Source: Plotosus lineatus
Lineage: Eukaryota; Chordata; Actinopteri; Siluriformes; Plotosidae
Assembly (NCBI GenBank): GCA_024760905.1
Contig: CM045735.1
Location: forward strand, 32,014,249 to 32,078,248
DNA length: 64,000 nt
Direction of reading: 5' to 3'
Part shown: piece after piece, positions 10,046 to 20,705 of the stretch
Layout: each line of letters begins with the position of its first letter
How positions within the stretch are numbered: position 1 is the stretch's first letter
Made by a program: the position numbers and the translations under genes
The notes under the pieces: generated by a model
Databases searched by the model: none
What the model saw: the letters and a program-made list of their open reading frames with translations, nothing else
What the model was told of the DNA's origin: nothing

Positions 10046-10689
10046 AAAATAAATTACTATCATCTGCTATAGAAAGGTTTCCCTTTTATGCTAAAGGTAC
10101 ATGCGTGTTGGCCATATCTGTTCCAATACAGAAGACATGAGTGATGGTATGCCACAGATAGATGTAACTGTGAGATCTCACCTCAGTTAGAGACAATTCA
10201 AAGTGACACCTATACCTTCTTAAACAAAATCTAAACTTGAACATTAATCTTTGTCTTCTTTTGTATAGTACGAACCCAGAAACGAATTTACTAATTTATT
10301 ATGAAGCCATTTTCAAAGTGATAAACAATTCTGAAAAGACTACATATTGCAAAATTGTTGCTGAATAAAAGGAATACAGATAATACCATGAGGATTAAAG
10401 AGGAAGAAAGTAAAAAAATATCTTTATGAGACACTGGAGGGAAGCTGATGTGCTGGACTTCTAATATTATGTAAATTGCGCTGCCTCTTTACGGTCAAAT
10501 CTGTCTTATATCCAATTCCATATTATATAAATCACACGGGCACGTTGTAATTGCATAATTATGTAAATCACTCTACCATGTTATATACTACTGAATAATT
10601 ATGAGCAGTGCACTGGATTTGTTCTAACTTGCTCTCACAACTTACAGTAGTTCATATCATCCACACCATATTGTATACACTATGTATAT
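10046..10689. other. No gene seen
   Basis: AT-rich unique sequence. Confidence 0.5.
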
Positions 10690-10697
10690 ATTTAAAG

Positions 10698-11475
10698 CAG
10701 TGGTTCTTAACCCTGTTGGCGGTACTGAACCCCACCAGTTTCATATACTTATTCATCGAACCCTTCTTTAGTGAAAAATAAAAAGATTTTTTTTTTTTCA
10801 AATTCAAGACATAGGTACATGTTTTTATTGGGGCACCAAAATGAACCGTGCATTAACATCACTGTGTTCAAAGAACAAAACCAATACAATGCATGAACTC
10901 CCCCATCACAACTACTTACATTTTTATATGAGGTGCACATCTGAGTGCGAGCGCGCGTCTGTATGTGTGTGTATTTGTTTTATTTACATCTTATGCATTA
11001 TTTTTGAATATTTAATCATTATTATAAGCATTTATAGTACTGAATATGTATTTATTGATATTATATGTACATATACATGTACGTATAGGTCAGTCAGCAC
11101 AGGGTTGATCCTACTTTGCAAATCATGCAGATAGGACGCTGACTAATATCACGTTCCGTTATATATGTGAATCCATGTTGTACATATTCGTCTGACCACT
11201 TTCTTTTTTTACTTCACATAGTATGGATTAAAACATTATGAAAGAAATCACACGACGTACCATCACAACAGTCACAAGTCGACTACTGAGCACACCAAAT
11301 TTCCTGCAGCACAGATTGGCCAAGCAATATAGCGTGATCACCTGCAGCCAGTGATGGCCAAGCGGGGCGTGTCGTCATGAATATGAGTCAGGTGTGTGTC
11401 TTCACCTCCACCGAACCCCTGAGACTGACTCACCGAACCCCTAGGGTTCGATCGAACCCAGGTTAGGAACCACTG
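10698..11475. mobile_element. hAT-type non-autonomous transposon (MITE)
   Basis: The left end is CAGTGGTTCTTAACCC and the right end, reversed, is CAGTGGTTCCTAACCTGGGTT; these are hAT-style termini. The 8-bp sequence ATTTAAAG is duplicated perfectly at 10690-10697 and 11476-11483, the exact TSD length of hAT elements. The 778-bp interior has no transposase, so a hAT source elsewhere must have moved it. Confidence 0.92.
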
Positions 11476-11564
11476 ATTTAAAGGCAATGTCAAGAAAATA
11501 GAGTTTTGCAGACTGCAATTATGAAAGCTTCCTTTGTGTATCTGTTTCCTTTCATTCGAGGATT

Positions 11565-11635
11565 TAATGCCAAATCAAACGTGCAAATCATTGCCTGTGG
11601 CGACCCCTGATAAAGGGAAAAATCCAAAAGGACAT
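11565..11635 (+). mobile_element. SINE-1 type A tail fragment
   Basis: GCCAAATCAAACGTGCAAATC (LINE 5'-UTR-derived module) runs directly into GTGGCGACCCCTGATAAAGG (3' module). Only the 3' end of the SINE is present. Confidence 0.7.
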
Positions 11636-11639
11636 CTCA

Positions 11640-13150
11640 TCTCTCACACTTGAGTAAATTTTGTGTTCAATGATACGCATATGTCAGGTACCTGCATCTT
11701 CCCCTACGCACTCTGTTCATGCCCACTGCATATAAATACAAAAAGGCAGCCGATGAAGTGATGATTTATTTAAAATAGAAGTAGACTGTGTCATAATTTC
11801 TGCACTCACAAGTCCTATTGAACATTTCACTCATACTGAATCCCTTCAAACTATAAATCAGACACTGATTTGGAAAATACAGCAAGCGCATCACTGGTGT
11901 GATGTTCTCCCAGCTCCAACTTACAACCTGGTAATCGAGGGAAGTAAAATAAATATAGCATACTAAATAAAATGTGTATGAAGACATATTTTGTATGGCG
12001 AATCATTAATAAAATGCAGTGTGATGAGGGAATGTTAGCGATTACTGTGGATAATCAGCCAAGTGTTTGTACAGGCGAATGTTGGCTTCATACTGGAAAC
12101 TGAGTAGGTTTGTTTAGTTTTTTTTTTAACATTAGGTCAGAGGAAAATCAAGCCTTCTGCGTATACCAAGCATGATTACTAACTAGATTGCTGAAGTTCT
12201 AGTGCAAGTTATTTTGTGGTGGGTGGTTGACATGGGGCCAATATGGATCCCATGGATTTATTTTTTTGCCCACTTACTACCCACATAGGTCCCACCATAG
12301 ACATAAACACAAGCTTGGCGCTACTTGGCATTTATCACGTGTATTCAGCATGTGCCCAAGTTTCCACAATTTACCATAGACTGGTTACACGTAATAGCTC
12401 TGCTTTAAACCTGTAAACAAGCTACAAGATTCAGAAACTTTGCTTCACTTTGCACTTTATTTGAGTCATATCATTATATGTGTTGGTAAAATAACATGAT
12501 AGAAACAAATTTGAACAAATAGATGGACTGTCAATTTTTTTTATCAAGAAAATAGAATAAATATTATATTATTCTGTATATACAATACTTGTGTTTAAGT
12601 CTGTAGGTGCTACATTCAAGTGCTGGCTGAATTAATATTACCAATTAATTAATTCATTTTTTTACTATCTTACCTACAAACTGGAATATAAATCCACCTC
12701 GTATTTGCTCAGCTTCCACACATGTCTGATTGATCAACTACACGAAATTACACTGCACTGCAGTAGTGAAACCACTGGAGCACTTGAATTGCCAGGGCCA
12801 GCACTCAATAGTGATGTAAGGCCAATTCCTCAAGAAATACCCATCAAGGAATTTTACTGACATTGAAAACCCTTTTCGACTGTCTACAAAATGCACGTGG
12901 ATTATTACAGTGTACTTATTTTTATTTTTTAATTATTATTTTTAATATCTTCCAGAGGAGAAGGTATAAAATGATGTGTATTTTATCAGTATAAGATAGA
13001 TCTGTACGTGCTAAAGCACCCTGAATATATCAAATATTATGTGGTCATTCTTTATCGCTTTATTTCAAAGATTAGATACAATAACAGGTGTTTAATGTTA
13101 AGTTTGTATAATAATGAATGCTAACTATTTTTTTTAATTGAAAACGAGAA
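11640..13150. other. No gene seen
   Basis: About 1.5 kb of AT-rich unique-looking DNA. No repeat or coding signal was recognised. Confidence 0.5.
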
Positions 13151-13220
13151 AAATATAAAATGTTCGGTTCCTTTTCTGTAACCGTTTAAATCTAATTAGG
13201 GCTGCAGGGAGGCTGGCGCC

Positions 13221-14251
13221 GAGAGAATAACTGTGGTATTGTATGAGGAAGTCTGGAGTGACAGAGAAGTATGTTAGAGTGGTGAAGGACATGTATGATA
13301 GATGTAAGACAGTGGTGAGGTGTGCTGTCGGTGTGACAGAAGAGTTCAAGGTGGAGGTGGGACTGCATCAAGGGTCAGCTCTCAGCCCCTTCTTGTTTGC
13401 TATGGTGATGGACAGGCTAACAGATGAGGTTAGACAAGAATCTCCATGGACTATGATGTTTGCAGATGACATAGTGATCTGTAGTGAGAGCAGAGACCAA
13501 GTGGAGGAAAATCATGAGAGGTGGAGGTATGCCCTGGAAAGGAGGGGATTGAAGGTTAGTCTTTGTAAGACAGAATACATGCGTGTGAACGACAAGGACC
13601 CAAGAGGAACTTTGAGGTTACAGGGGGCAGAGATAAAGAAGGTGGAGGATTTTAAGTACTTAGGCTCAACAATCCAGAGCAATGGAGAGTGTGGAAAAGA
13701 GGTGAAGAAGCACGTGCAGGCAGGTTGGAATGGATGGAGAAAAGTGTCCGGTGTGATGTGTGATAGGAGAGTATCGGCAAGAATGAAGGGAAAAGTGTAC
13801 AAGACGGTGATGAGGCCAGCAATGTTGTATGGTTTAGAGACAGTGGCCCTGGGGAAAAGACAGGAGTCAGAGTTGGAGGTAGCAGAGATGAAAATGTTGA
13901 GGTTCTCTTTGGGAGTAACGAGGATGGATAGGATCAGAAATGAGTACATCAGAGGGACAGCACATGTTAGATGTTTTGGAGACAAAGTCAGAGAGGCTAG
14001 ATTGAGATGGTTTGGACATGTACAGAGGAGGGATAGTGAGTATATTGGTCGTAGGATGCTGAGGTTGGAACTACCAGGCAAAAGGCCCAGAGGAAGACCA
14101 AAGAGAAGATTTATGGATGCAGTGAAGGCGGACATGAAGGTCGTTGGAGTAAGAGTAGAAGATGCAGAGGATAGGGAGAGATGGAGGCAGATCATTTGCT
14201 GTGGCGACCCCTGAAGGGAACAGCCGAAAGGAAAAGAAGAAGAAAGAAGAA
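13221..14251 (+). mobile_element. RTE-type LINE, copy 2, 5'-truncated, nested in a SINE
   Basis: The insertion duplicates GGAGGCTGGCGCC (13208-13220 and 14252-14264), a perfect 13-bp TSD made of SINE sequence. The element starts inside the RT domain and ends with the 3' module and an AAG-rich tail. It is the least decayed RTE coding copy in the window. Confidence 0.93.
13243..14214 (+). pseudogene. RTE LINE reverse transcriptase, C-terminal 323 residues, open frame
   Basis: An uninterrupted frame that lacks the endonuclease and the first RT motifs. Residues 41-49 are LHQGSALSP, the RT block before the active site, and residues 73-76 are FADD, the catalytic motif, intact. FKYLGSTI follows. 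The C-terminal region has RRMLRLELPGKRPRGRPKR, a basic segment typical of RTE C-termini. The last residues WRQIICCGDP and the stop codon lie inside the 3' module shared with type A SINEs. The protein would be inactive on its own because the upstream half is missing. The intact frame suggests a young insertion. Confidence 0.88.
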
Positions 14252-14682
14252 GGAGGCTGGCGCCCATTCCAGCTGACCCCAGGCAAGGGCAGAGTACACC
14301 CTGGACAGCTCGCCAGGCCATCGCAGGGCGGAAACACACTGATGGCTTTGCAGCTACTCTTGCCAAAGTCAAGAGTTCTTTTACAGCCTCACACAATAGA
14401 CAGTGAGAGACATGGCCGGCCTTTGATAACCCAGGCAGTTGCACTGGGGGGGGGCAGTGACAACTTTGTGGAGAGTGGGACTCGAACCCCCAACCTTAGG
14501 ATCAGCAAACCAATGCTCTATACGACTAGGCCACCACTGCTCAATATAAAATGTGAAGAATTTAATATTATACTTTTGGTTTTATTTAGACATAAATTCA
14601 ATCTCAATTTCCCTATTAAGAAAAAAAGGGGGGGAAACTGGCACCAAAAAAATGGATGACAGCAACAGTGTAACACAATACA

Positions 14683-14688
<6 letters not shown>

Positions 14689-14729
<41 letters not shown>

Positions 14730-14735
14730 CTCTCT
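14689..14735. repeat. (CT)n microsatellite
   Basis: CT run with isolated CG interruptions. Confidence 0.93.
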
Positions 14736-14882
14736 CGCTCAGCGACTTGCAGTAGACAGGATTAAACTCAACTAACATACTGAGCATTATTTTGATATTT
14801 TCGTATGGAAAAACCTTAGCTTTTTGTTGACTTTTTCCAAAACCACATGTTATATCAGGATGAACAAATAAATACCTAAATA

Positions 14883-15090
14883 ATGGCCTCCTGAGTGGCA
14901 CATCAACAAGGTGTGCCACTATTAACCCAGGTCGCAAATTCAAACCCAGATTAACGTCAAGGCAGTCCGTGGCTGGGAGTCCATGGGGGAGTTACTTAGC
15001 AAACTCTTACGGTAGGCAGGGATGGCATACGCTCACAGTGATCACCAACCAATCATGAGTGTCTTATTTGTATGAGGGGGCGGTTCTAGA
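14883..15090 (+). mobile_element. SINE-3 family copy, 5' part
   Basis: The head GGCCTCCTGAGTGGCACATC and block GGCTGGGAGTCCATGG match the SINE-3 copies at 869 and 25925. The 3' part is missing here but appears about 600 bp downstream, so one element may have been split. Confidence 0.6.
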
Positions 15091-15620
15091 TCTAAAGTAT
15101 ATAATATGTTTACAACGTTAGCTTGAGTTAACCATTTAGAATTACCAAAAAGTAAGACCTGCCAACAAGGACAAACAGGGCATAAACTGACTGCAGAAAT
15201 GCTTGTTTGATCTTAAAATAACAGTTTTCTGGATTGTAGGTGTGAAAGTGTGAACCAAATATAAACACTGGCTAGATTAGCCTTACTTACCGGGGACTTT
15301 GTTGGACTTGGCCTGCAAGCTTTCTACGCTCTTTACACGATAAACCCGTGCATGGAGACTGAAAGCTGGAAGTTCATTGGACACAAATCTTGAGCTCAGC
15401 TAGCAGTATCCAATCAGCAGTTTAATACTATAAGGCTGATTCATGATGTTTATGGAATCATGTTTATGACTAGATTTACTAAAATAACCTTTGGCTTTGA
15501 AACTATTTAGCACTTCATCTCCGCTTTTTATTGACACAGTCGCGGAAATTTACATTGATCAACTGTAAAGTAGACCAAATTAAGTCAGTACACGCAACTC
15601 AGCCACTAAAACAAGAGGGT
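15091..15620. other. No gene seen
   Basis: Sequence between two SINE-3 parts. If they were one element, this would be an insertion, but no element ends were recognised. Confidence 0.4.
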
Positions 15621-15689
15621 ACACGGCGTGTAACGGCATGTACCCACCACTACAGCACTAGTTAATGTGTTCCCTCTGAGTTTGTAGGG

Positions 15690-15855
15690 GGTACACCCCC
15701 AAATACGTAGTTCAAAAATAGGCGGGTGACTGAATTGCATGTCACGAAAAGGGCGTGTGCATGCTTTGGCCTCTCTCTGGTCGTGGTTGATGTGTGATAC
15801 AGAAGGCAATACCTGATGGTTGGAATTGGATACAACTAAATTAGGAAGAAAATGG
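15690..15855 (+). mobile_element. SINE-3 family, 3' part
   Basis: AATTGCATGTCACGAAAAGG and GGAATTGGATACAACTAAAT match the 3' half of SINE-3 at 1135-1245 and 26190-26290. Confidence 0.55.
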
Positions 15856-15887
15856 AGCAACATCAAATTAAATAAATAATTGAATAA

Positions 15888-16015
15888 TAAAACCCTGCAA
15901 TGGCCTGGTGAGCTGTCCAAGCAAGCTGTCCTCTCCCGGAGTCGGCTGAAATGGGTGCCAGCCTAATCACGACCTTAATTAGGATTAATCAGTTCAGAAA
16001 ATGAATGAGTGAATA
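15888..16015 (+). mobile_element. Type B (L2-like) SINE tail fragment
   Basis: GCAATGGCCTGGTGAGCTGT, then AGTCGGCTGAAATGGGTGCC, ending TTCAGAAAATGAATGAGTGA. This is the 3' tail of type B SINE-1 without head or core. Confidence 0.6.
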
Positions 16016-16068
16016 AGTAATTGCTTCAATAACTCGGTCAGTTGGAGGTCTTATAAAGCTATAAACAA

Positions 16069-16070
<2 letters not shown>

Positions 16071-16142
<72 letters not shown>

Positions 16143-16168
16143 ATGCGTGCGTGTGTGCGCGTGCGTGC

Positions 16169-16209
<41 letters not shown>
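16071..16209. repeat. (GT)n microsatellite
   Basis: About 140 bp of GT with a central GC-interrupted block. Cysteine/valine open frames here are artefacts. Confidence 0.97.
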
Positions 16210-16212
<3 letters not shown>

Positions 16213-16214
16213 GT

Positions 16215-17383
16215 GCATTAAGGCCATGTTCGTGGCCATTTTCACCAGATTTTTAAATCATGACCTAAAATCAAATAAGAGTTAAACTTTATATATAAGC
16301 CAGCTGGGACACACATACATGGCAAAGGCAACGATCAGTGACAAAGACAGCGACTATTCACCCAAATGACTGCGATTCAGACTGATTTAAATGTGAAATA
16401 GATTATAATCCAAAAACGGGGATGCATATGACGGTTAAAGGCCCAGCAATAAGAGTACTGGCATTGGTCATCCTTACAGCATAATTTGTGCAAGTGTAAA
16501 ACATCAAAATGATACAGATTCTTATTTTAACTGTAAAAAGCACCACACTGGTAATTTAATGCTGTGGGTGACTAGCAGGAAACTGTACTGTAGGGATTAT
16601 CCGTCGTCCCATGGAAGTGACATCAATGCATTGGGTGGGGTTGACGGCTCTTGTGCAGGCATTACTTTTTAGTGACCCTGAGGTTGAGAATTCTGCCCGA
16701 GATGTACTTGACAATAAATCCATATTGCCTTATGCAGCTAGCATTTTGTTAACTCAGCTTTCCTCTCATCAGTCACTGACAAACAAAACACTTTCTTTTC
16801 CACAATCTCTGCACTTGTTGTTTAGTGACTGGTTAATACCAGTGGTTAATATGCTCTCTCTTATAGTTATACTAATCTTGACAGAGTCTTTGCTTGCACT
16901 CAGTACGTGTTAAATTCACAAGTTTCACAGGCCAGTGTTATTAAGCATGTCATTATTGGAAGCAACAAAATAATTTTTAATTGTTATTTTATAATAAGCA
17001 CCGTCTCAAAGAATAAACCCTTTTAGGGGTCTGCAATGAGTTGTCCTAATCCCCCTGTCAGGGTGTATTTCAGATTAATGAGCTACTGAAATGTAATACA
17101 TCTACATTTGTCTTTTTTCTTAGTGCTGGTGAATAATCTCACAGTTGCATTTTGAACCAGCTGTAAATGACTGACAGCCAGACATCACGAATACAAAAAA
17201 TACAAAAAGTAACTTTTTTTTTTTTTTTTTTTTGAGTACTGAGATGAAATACATTGTCAAAGGTTGCATTTGCTGTTTGGTTAAACTTCTGCATTGATTT
17301 GCTGATTACATTTTGGGTCACAGACCAATAAAACACCAAGATTCTTCATCAGCTTATGTGAATACTCCTGAATAATTTAAAAG

Positions 17384-17385
<2 letters not shown>
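16215..17385. other. No gene identified; T tract at 17217-17233
   Basis: Unique-looking DNA. An open frame of 100 codons at 16611-16913 has no recognisable motif and is not called as a gene. Confidence 0.45.
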
Positions 17386-17387
<2 letters not shown>

Positions 17388-17424
<37 letters not shown>

Positions 17425-17430
17425 TGTGTT
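17388..17430. repeat. (GT)n microsatellite
   Basis: GT run with one A interruption. Confidence 0.93.
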
Positions 17431-17748
17431 TGGAAGGCCGAAGAGACAAACTTCAATTATTGTTCATTTAACTGAAGGAAATTGTGCATCATGTACTTCC
17501 TAATTTACTCAGTGCTCTTGTCAGACTGTTTAGTTTTAAAGAAAGTGTGTCATTTCAACCAACCACCACTTAATCACCAGCAGAGAACTGCTGAGCTAAA
17601 TGGATTGAGGAATACTAATCATGATCTAGCTCTCTCGCACTCAGTGAGCATTTAAAACATGCAAATAAACATGCAAACCGAGCACCTTATAAGATCACAA
17701 TATTCAGCTTACCTATGTGGTGACAGTCATAGGTGCCAATGGGGATCA

Positions 17749-17751
<3 letters not shown>
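17431..17751. other. No gene seen
   Basis: Unique-looking spacer. Confidence 0.5.

Positions 17752-17793
<42 letters not shown>
17752..17793. repeat. (GA)n microsatellite
   Basis: GA run. Confidence 0.95.
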
Positions 17794-17795
<2 letters not shown>

Positions 17796-17924
17796 TACAA
17801 TGAAGGAAAAACATTTTATTTTTACATTTTTTGAGAAATGTTTAGCGGATGTTGCTAAATCAGGAATATTTAATTTCGTCACATCCATCAGGTTGTAGTA
17901 TCAATATAAACCACACAAAAACAT

Positions 17925-17954
17925 ACACTCACACACACACACACACACACACAC

Positions 17955-18017
<63 letters not shown>
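17925..18017. repeat. (CA)n microsatellite
   Basis: CA run with one phase break near 17957 and a short TATA end. Confidence 0.95.
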
Positions 18018-18019
<2 letters not shown>

Positions 18020-18020
<1 letters not shown>

Positions 18021-18720
18021 CAGGGGTGAGGTGCATTGCGCAGGACTTAGTATAGCACCTAGTGCTGTAGAGCAGTTGTAGTGTAGTTGCTTAGACTTCT
18101 CGCGTCCAGCTTCATTTGCAGCCGTCATCTAGCTCATTGAGTGAAAAAAAGCCGAGTGTGTAAGGCCTTCCTGATGGTACAAAGCTTCTGCTACACAAGA
18201 CTCTTACATGTGCCCTCCTTGCAGCACACCATGGTTACTGGGCACCCAACAGCCTCAGGCTAAATATGTGAGGGATCTCGGAGCAGGTGGAGCCCAGAGG
18301 TATATTATGCAGGCCCATCGGCGTGTGGACATGCTCTGGTACTCACCAGTCAACCATCCGCTGCCTTGCGGATAAAGCCCTTGAGGTAAAGGCTAAGAGA
18401 AGGACAACTCTGACTTACAACCCCCAGCTATGGGCAAATAACATTACTGCATTGTGGTCATCACAGGAGTGACAAAGGCCAAGGTAGACATCCCCTAGAG
18501 AAAATCCAGAATGGAGCCCCGAAGGCGGTAGCATAGCGGCACCTCCCAGAAACTCCTGTAGTCAAGTTGGTACCAACTGTGTCAGTGAGCCCCTTTCATT
18601 GGACACTATGAGCGAGGTTGTGAAGGGGTCGACTGGGCATCTCAGTTCCTCCATAACTTTGCCCTGGCCTGTGCCCTGGAGAGGTCACTCCCGTGCCGCC
18701 TTCTGCGGCAGCTCAACATG
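18020..18720. other. GC-richer block of unknown nature
   Basis: About 700 bp that looks clearly more GC-rich than its AT-rich surroundings (for example GGAGCCCCGAAGGCGGTAGC and CTCCCGTGCCGCCTTCTGCG). It has no long open frame and none of the elements recognised elsewhere in the window. It reads like an old high-copy repeat or a decayed coding sequence. No assignment. Confidence 0.35.
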
Positions 18721-19050
18721 GGGAGACACAGATACTGGTTAAAAGCCCAGGGCTAATTTGTGTTTGCTTGCCAGCTGTGCTTGGCTTTGTGGAAATAAGC
18801 CGATCAAAACGAGGGAAATGTATCTCTTTACTAAAACAACACGCGCAGTCTGTGGCTGTTGTTATAATCCAATAAAATTGGAGTTTGAAGCTATGGGACC
18901 CGCCCACACAGTGGAGTACAGAAAGGATTGGATTTCGGCTACGTGTCACAGTGACGTGGAATTGAAAATAGATGTATAGATTTAAATGCGCAACATTTAT
19001 TCATCTGTTTTTGTTTGGCGTGAGTGTATTTGGATGGAAAGTTGACATAC
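18721..19050. other. No gene seen
   Basis: Unique-looking; no element recognised. Confidence 0.45.
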
Positions 19051-19113
19051 GACCAGATCGAGTTACGACTGGTCTGCCACAACCAAATGCGGTCGTAAGT
19101 CGACGACTCACTG
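19051..19113 (+). mobile_element. Right-end remnant of a pogo/Tigger-like MITE
   Basis: Ends GTCGTAAGTCGACGACTCACTG followed by TA, a variant of the CAGTG...CTTACGA terminus seen at 41171. Only one end was found. It abuts Tc1 copy B. Confidence 0.35.
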
Positions 19114-19121
19114 TATATATA

Positions 19122-20486
19122 TCTCAAAAAATTAGAATATTTCATCCGACCAATAAAAAAGTGTTTTTAAAACAAAAGAAGTCAACCTTCAAATAATTAT
19201 GTTCAGTTATGCACTCAATACTTGGTCGGGAATCCTTTTGTAGAAATGACTGCTTCAATGCGGAGTGGCATGGAGGCAATCAGCCTGTGGCACTGCTGAG
19301 GTGTTATGGAGGCCCAGGATGCTTCGATAGCAGCCTTAAGCTCATCCACAGTGTTGGCTCTGGTGTCTCTCAACTTTCTCTTCACAATATCCCACAGATT
19401 CTCTATGGGGTTCAGGTCAGGAGAGTTGGCAGGCTAATTGAGCACAGTAATACCATGTAAATACCACTATTTAGCAGTGGTTTTGGCACTGTGAGCAGGT
19501 GCCAAGTCATGCTGAAAAATGAAATCTTCATCTCCATAAAGCTTTTCAGTAGATGGAAGCATGAAGTGCTCCAAAATCTCCTGATAGCTAGGTGCATTGA
19601 CCCTGTCCTCGATAAAACACAGTGGACCAACACCAGCAGCTGACATGGCACCACAGACCATCACTGACTGTGGGTACTTGACACTGGACTTCAGGCATTT
19701 TGGCATTTCCTTCTCTCCAGTCTTCCTCCGGACTCTGGCACCTTGATTTCCGAATGACATGCAAAATTTGCTTTCATCCAAAAAAAGTACTTTGGACCAC
19801 TGAGCAACAGTCCAGTGCTGCTTCTCTGTAGCCCAGGTCAGGCGCTTCTGTCGCTGTTTCTGGTTCAAATGTGGCTTGACCTGGGGAATGCGGCACCTGT
19901 AGCCCAGTCCACTGCTTACACAGGTCCCCAAAGGTCGGCCCTTCTCCACAATCTTCCTCAGGGTCCGGTCACCTCTTCTGGTTGTGCAGCGTTTTCTGCC
20001 ACACTTTTTCCTTCCCACAGACGTCCCAATGAGGTGCCTTGATACAGCACTCTGGGAACAGCCTATTCACTCAGAGATTTCTTTCTGTGTCTTACCCTCT
20101 TGCTTGAGGGTGTCAGTGATGGCCTTCTGGACAGCAGTCAGGTCGGCAGTCTTTCCCATGATTGTGGTTTTGAGTAATGAACCAGGCTGGGAGTTTTTAA
20201 AAGCCTCAGGAATCTTTTGCAGGTGTTTTGAGTTAATTGGTTGATTCAGATGATTCGGTTAATAGCTCGTTTAGAGTACCTTTTCATGATATGCTAATTT
20301 TTTGAGATAGGAATTTTGGTTTTTCATGAGCTGTATGCCAAAATCAACAGGATAAACAATAAAAGTCCTGAAATATTTCAGTTGGTGTGCAATGAATCTA
20401 AAATATATGAAAGTTTAATTTTTATCAGTACATTACAGAAAATAATGAACTTTATCACAATATGCTAATTTTTTGCGAAGGACTAG
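19122..20486 (-). mobile_element. Tc1-like transposon, copy B
   Basis: The right-hand TIR is complete (20270-20486), ending GGACTAG before TA. The left-hand TIR has lost its outer part of about 180 bp and begins at CTCAAAAAATTAGAATATTT. Copies B and C together show that the full element has TIRs of about 200 bp around a single transposase frame. Confidence 0.9.
19215..20159 (-). pseudogene. Tc1 transposase, nearly full length, with stops and an indel
   Basis: The frame begins MGKTADLTAVQKAI, the paired-like helix-turn-helix DNA-binding domain. An arginine codon at the start of the recognition helix (ISE-R-IGCSQSA in copy C) has become TGA, a CpG-decay change. VLFLDESKFCM carries the first catalytic aspartate and FQHDLAPAHSAK the second; both are intact. 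After AKTTAK the frame is disrupted by a small rearrangement around 19455-19475, and the tryptophan before PANSPDLNPIENLW is a TAG stop. The DD34E glutamate codon itself survives. The end, GFPTKY then stop, matches copy A. Dead, but the best-preserved Tc1 transposase here. Confidence 0.88.
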
Positions 20487-20536
20487 TATGATTAAACATT
20501 TTAGGTACACTTAATACTAGGCCCCAGCAGAGGGGC

Positions 20537-20705
20537 GTGGCTGACGTGCTTGGTCCAGGAAGAGAAGCAGAACGAATACATGTCTGAATTCCTGTTAAAA
20601 CTTTCAAAGAAGAAAGAAATTGACTCCAGTATTGTAATGAACTGGATAAGAGTGAAGCTTCCTGCAAATCTGATCAGATCCACGCTGTTGTGCTTGAGAG
20701 CATCA
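20537..20705 (+). pseudogene. Fragment of an unidentified repeat-encoded protein
   Basis: The frame contains SSIVMNWIRVKLPANLIRST followed by LLCLRASS. From memory, this pattern (a serine, a WIR/WLR motif, then LIRS-LLC-RG) resembles a C-terminal domain in some uncharacterised fish and cnidarian retroelement or transposon proteins. It lies between Tc1 copy B and Rex3 copy A. The match is by pattern only. Confidence 0.35.

Larger units (their letters stand above)
13164..14542 (-). mobile_element. SINE-1, type B tail, split by an RTE LINE
   Basis: The SINE lies on the minus strand, with its tail end at 13164-13220 and its core and head at 14252-14542. A 12-bp TSD, AATATAAAATGT, flanks the whole composite at 13152-13163 and 14543-14554. 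The interruption is the RTE LINE at 13221-14251. The head, read in reverse at about 14485-14542, ends with the tRNA-like GGTTCGAGTCCC-type block, seen here as GGGACTCGAACCCCC. Confidence 0.9.

Noticed and set aside
13512..14444. 310-codon minus-strand frame opposite RTE copy 2, and similar frames opposite copies 1, 3, 4 and 5
   Set aside because: Antisense shadows of the RT coding strand, rich in serine, leucine and proline, with no domain of their own.
16611..16913. 100-codon open frame with a hydrophobic C-terminus
   Set aside because: No family resemblance, and the hydrophobic stretch comes from T-rich sequence.
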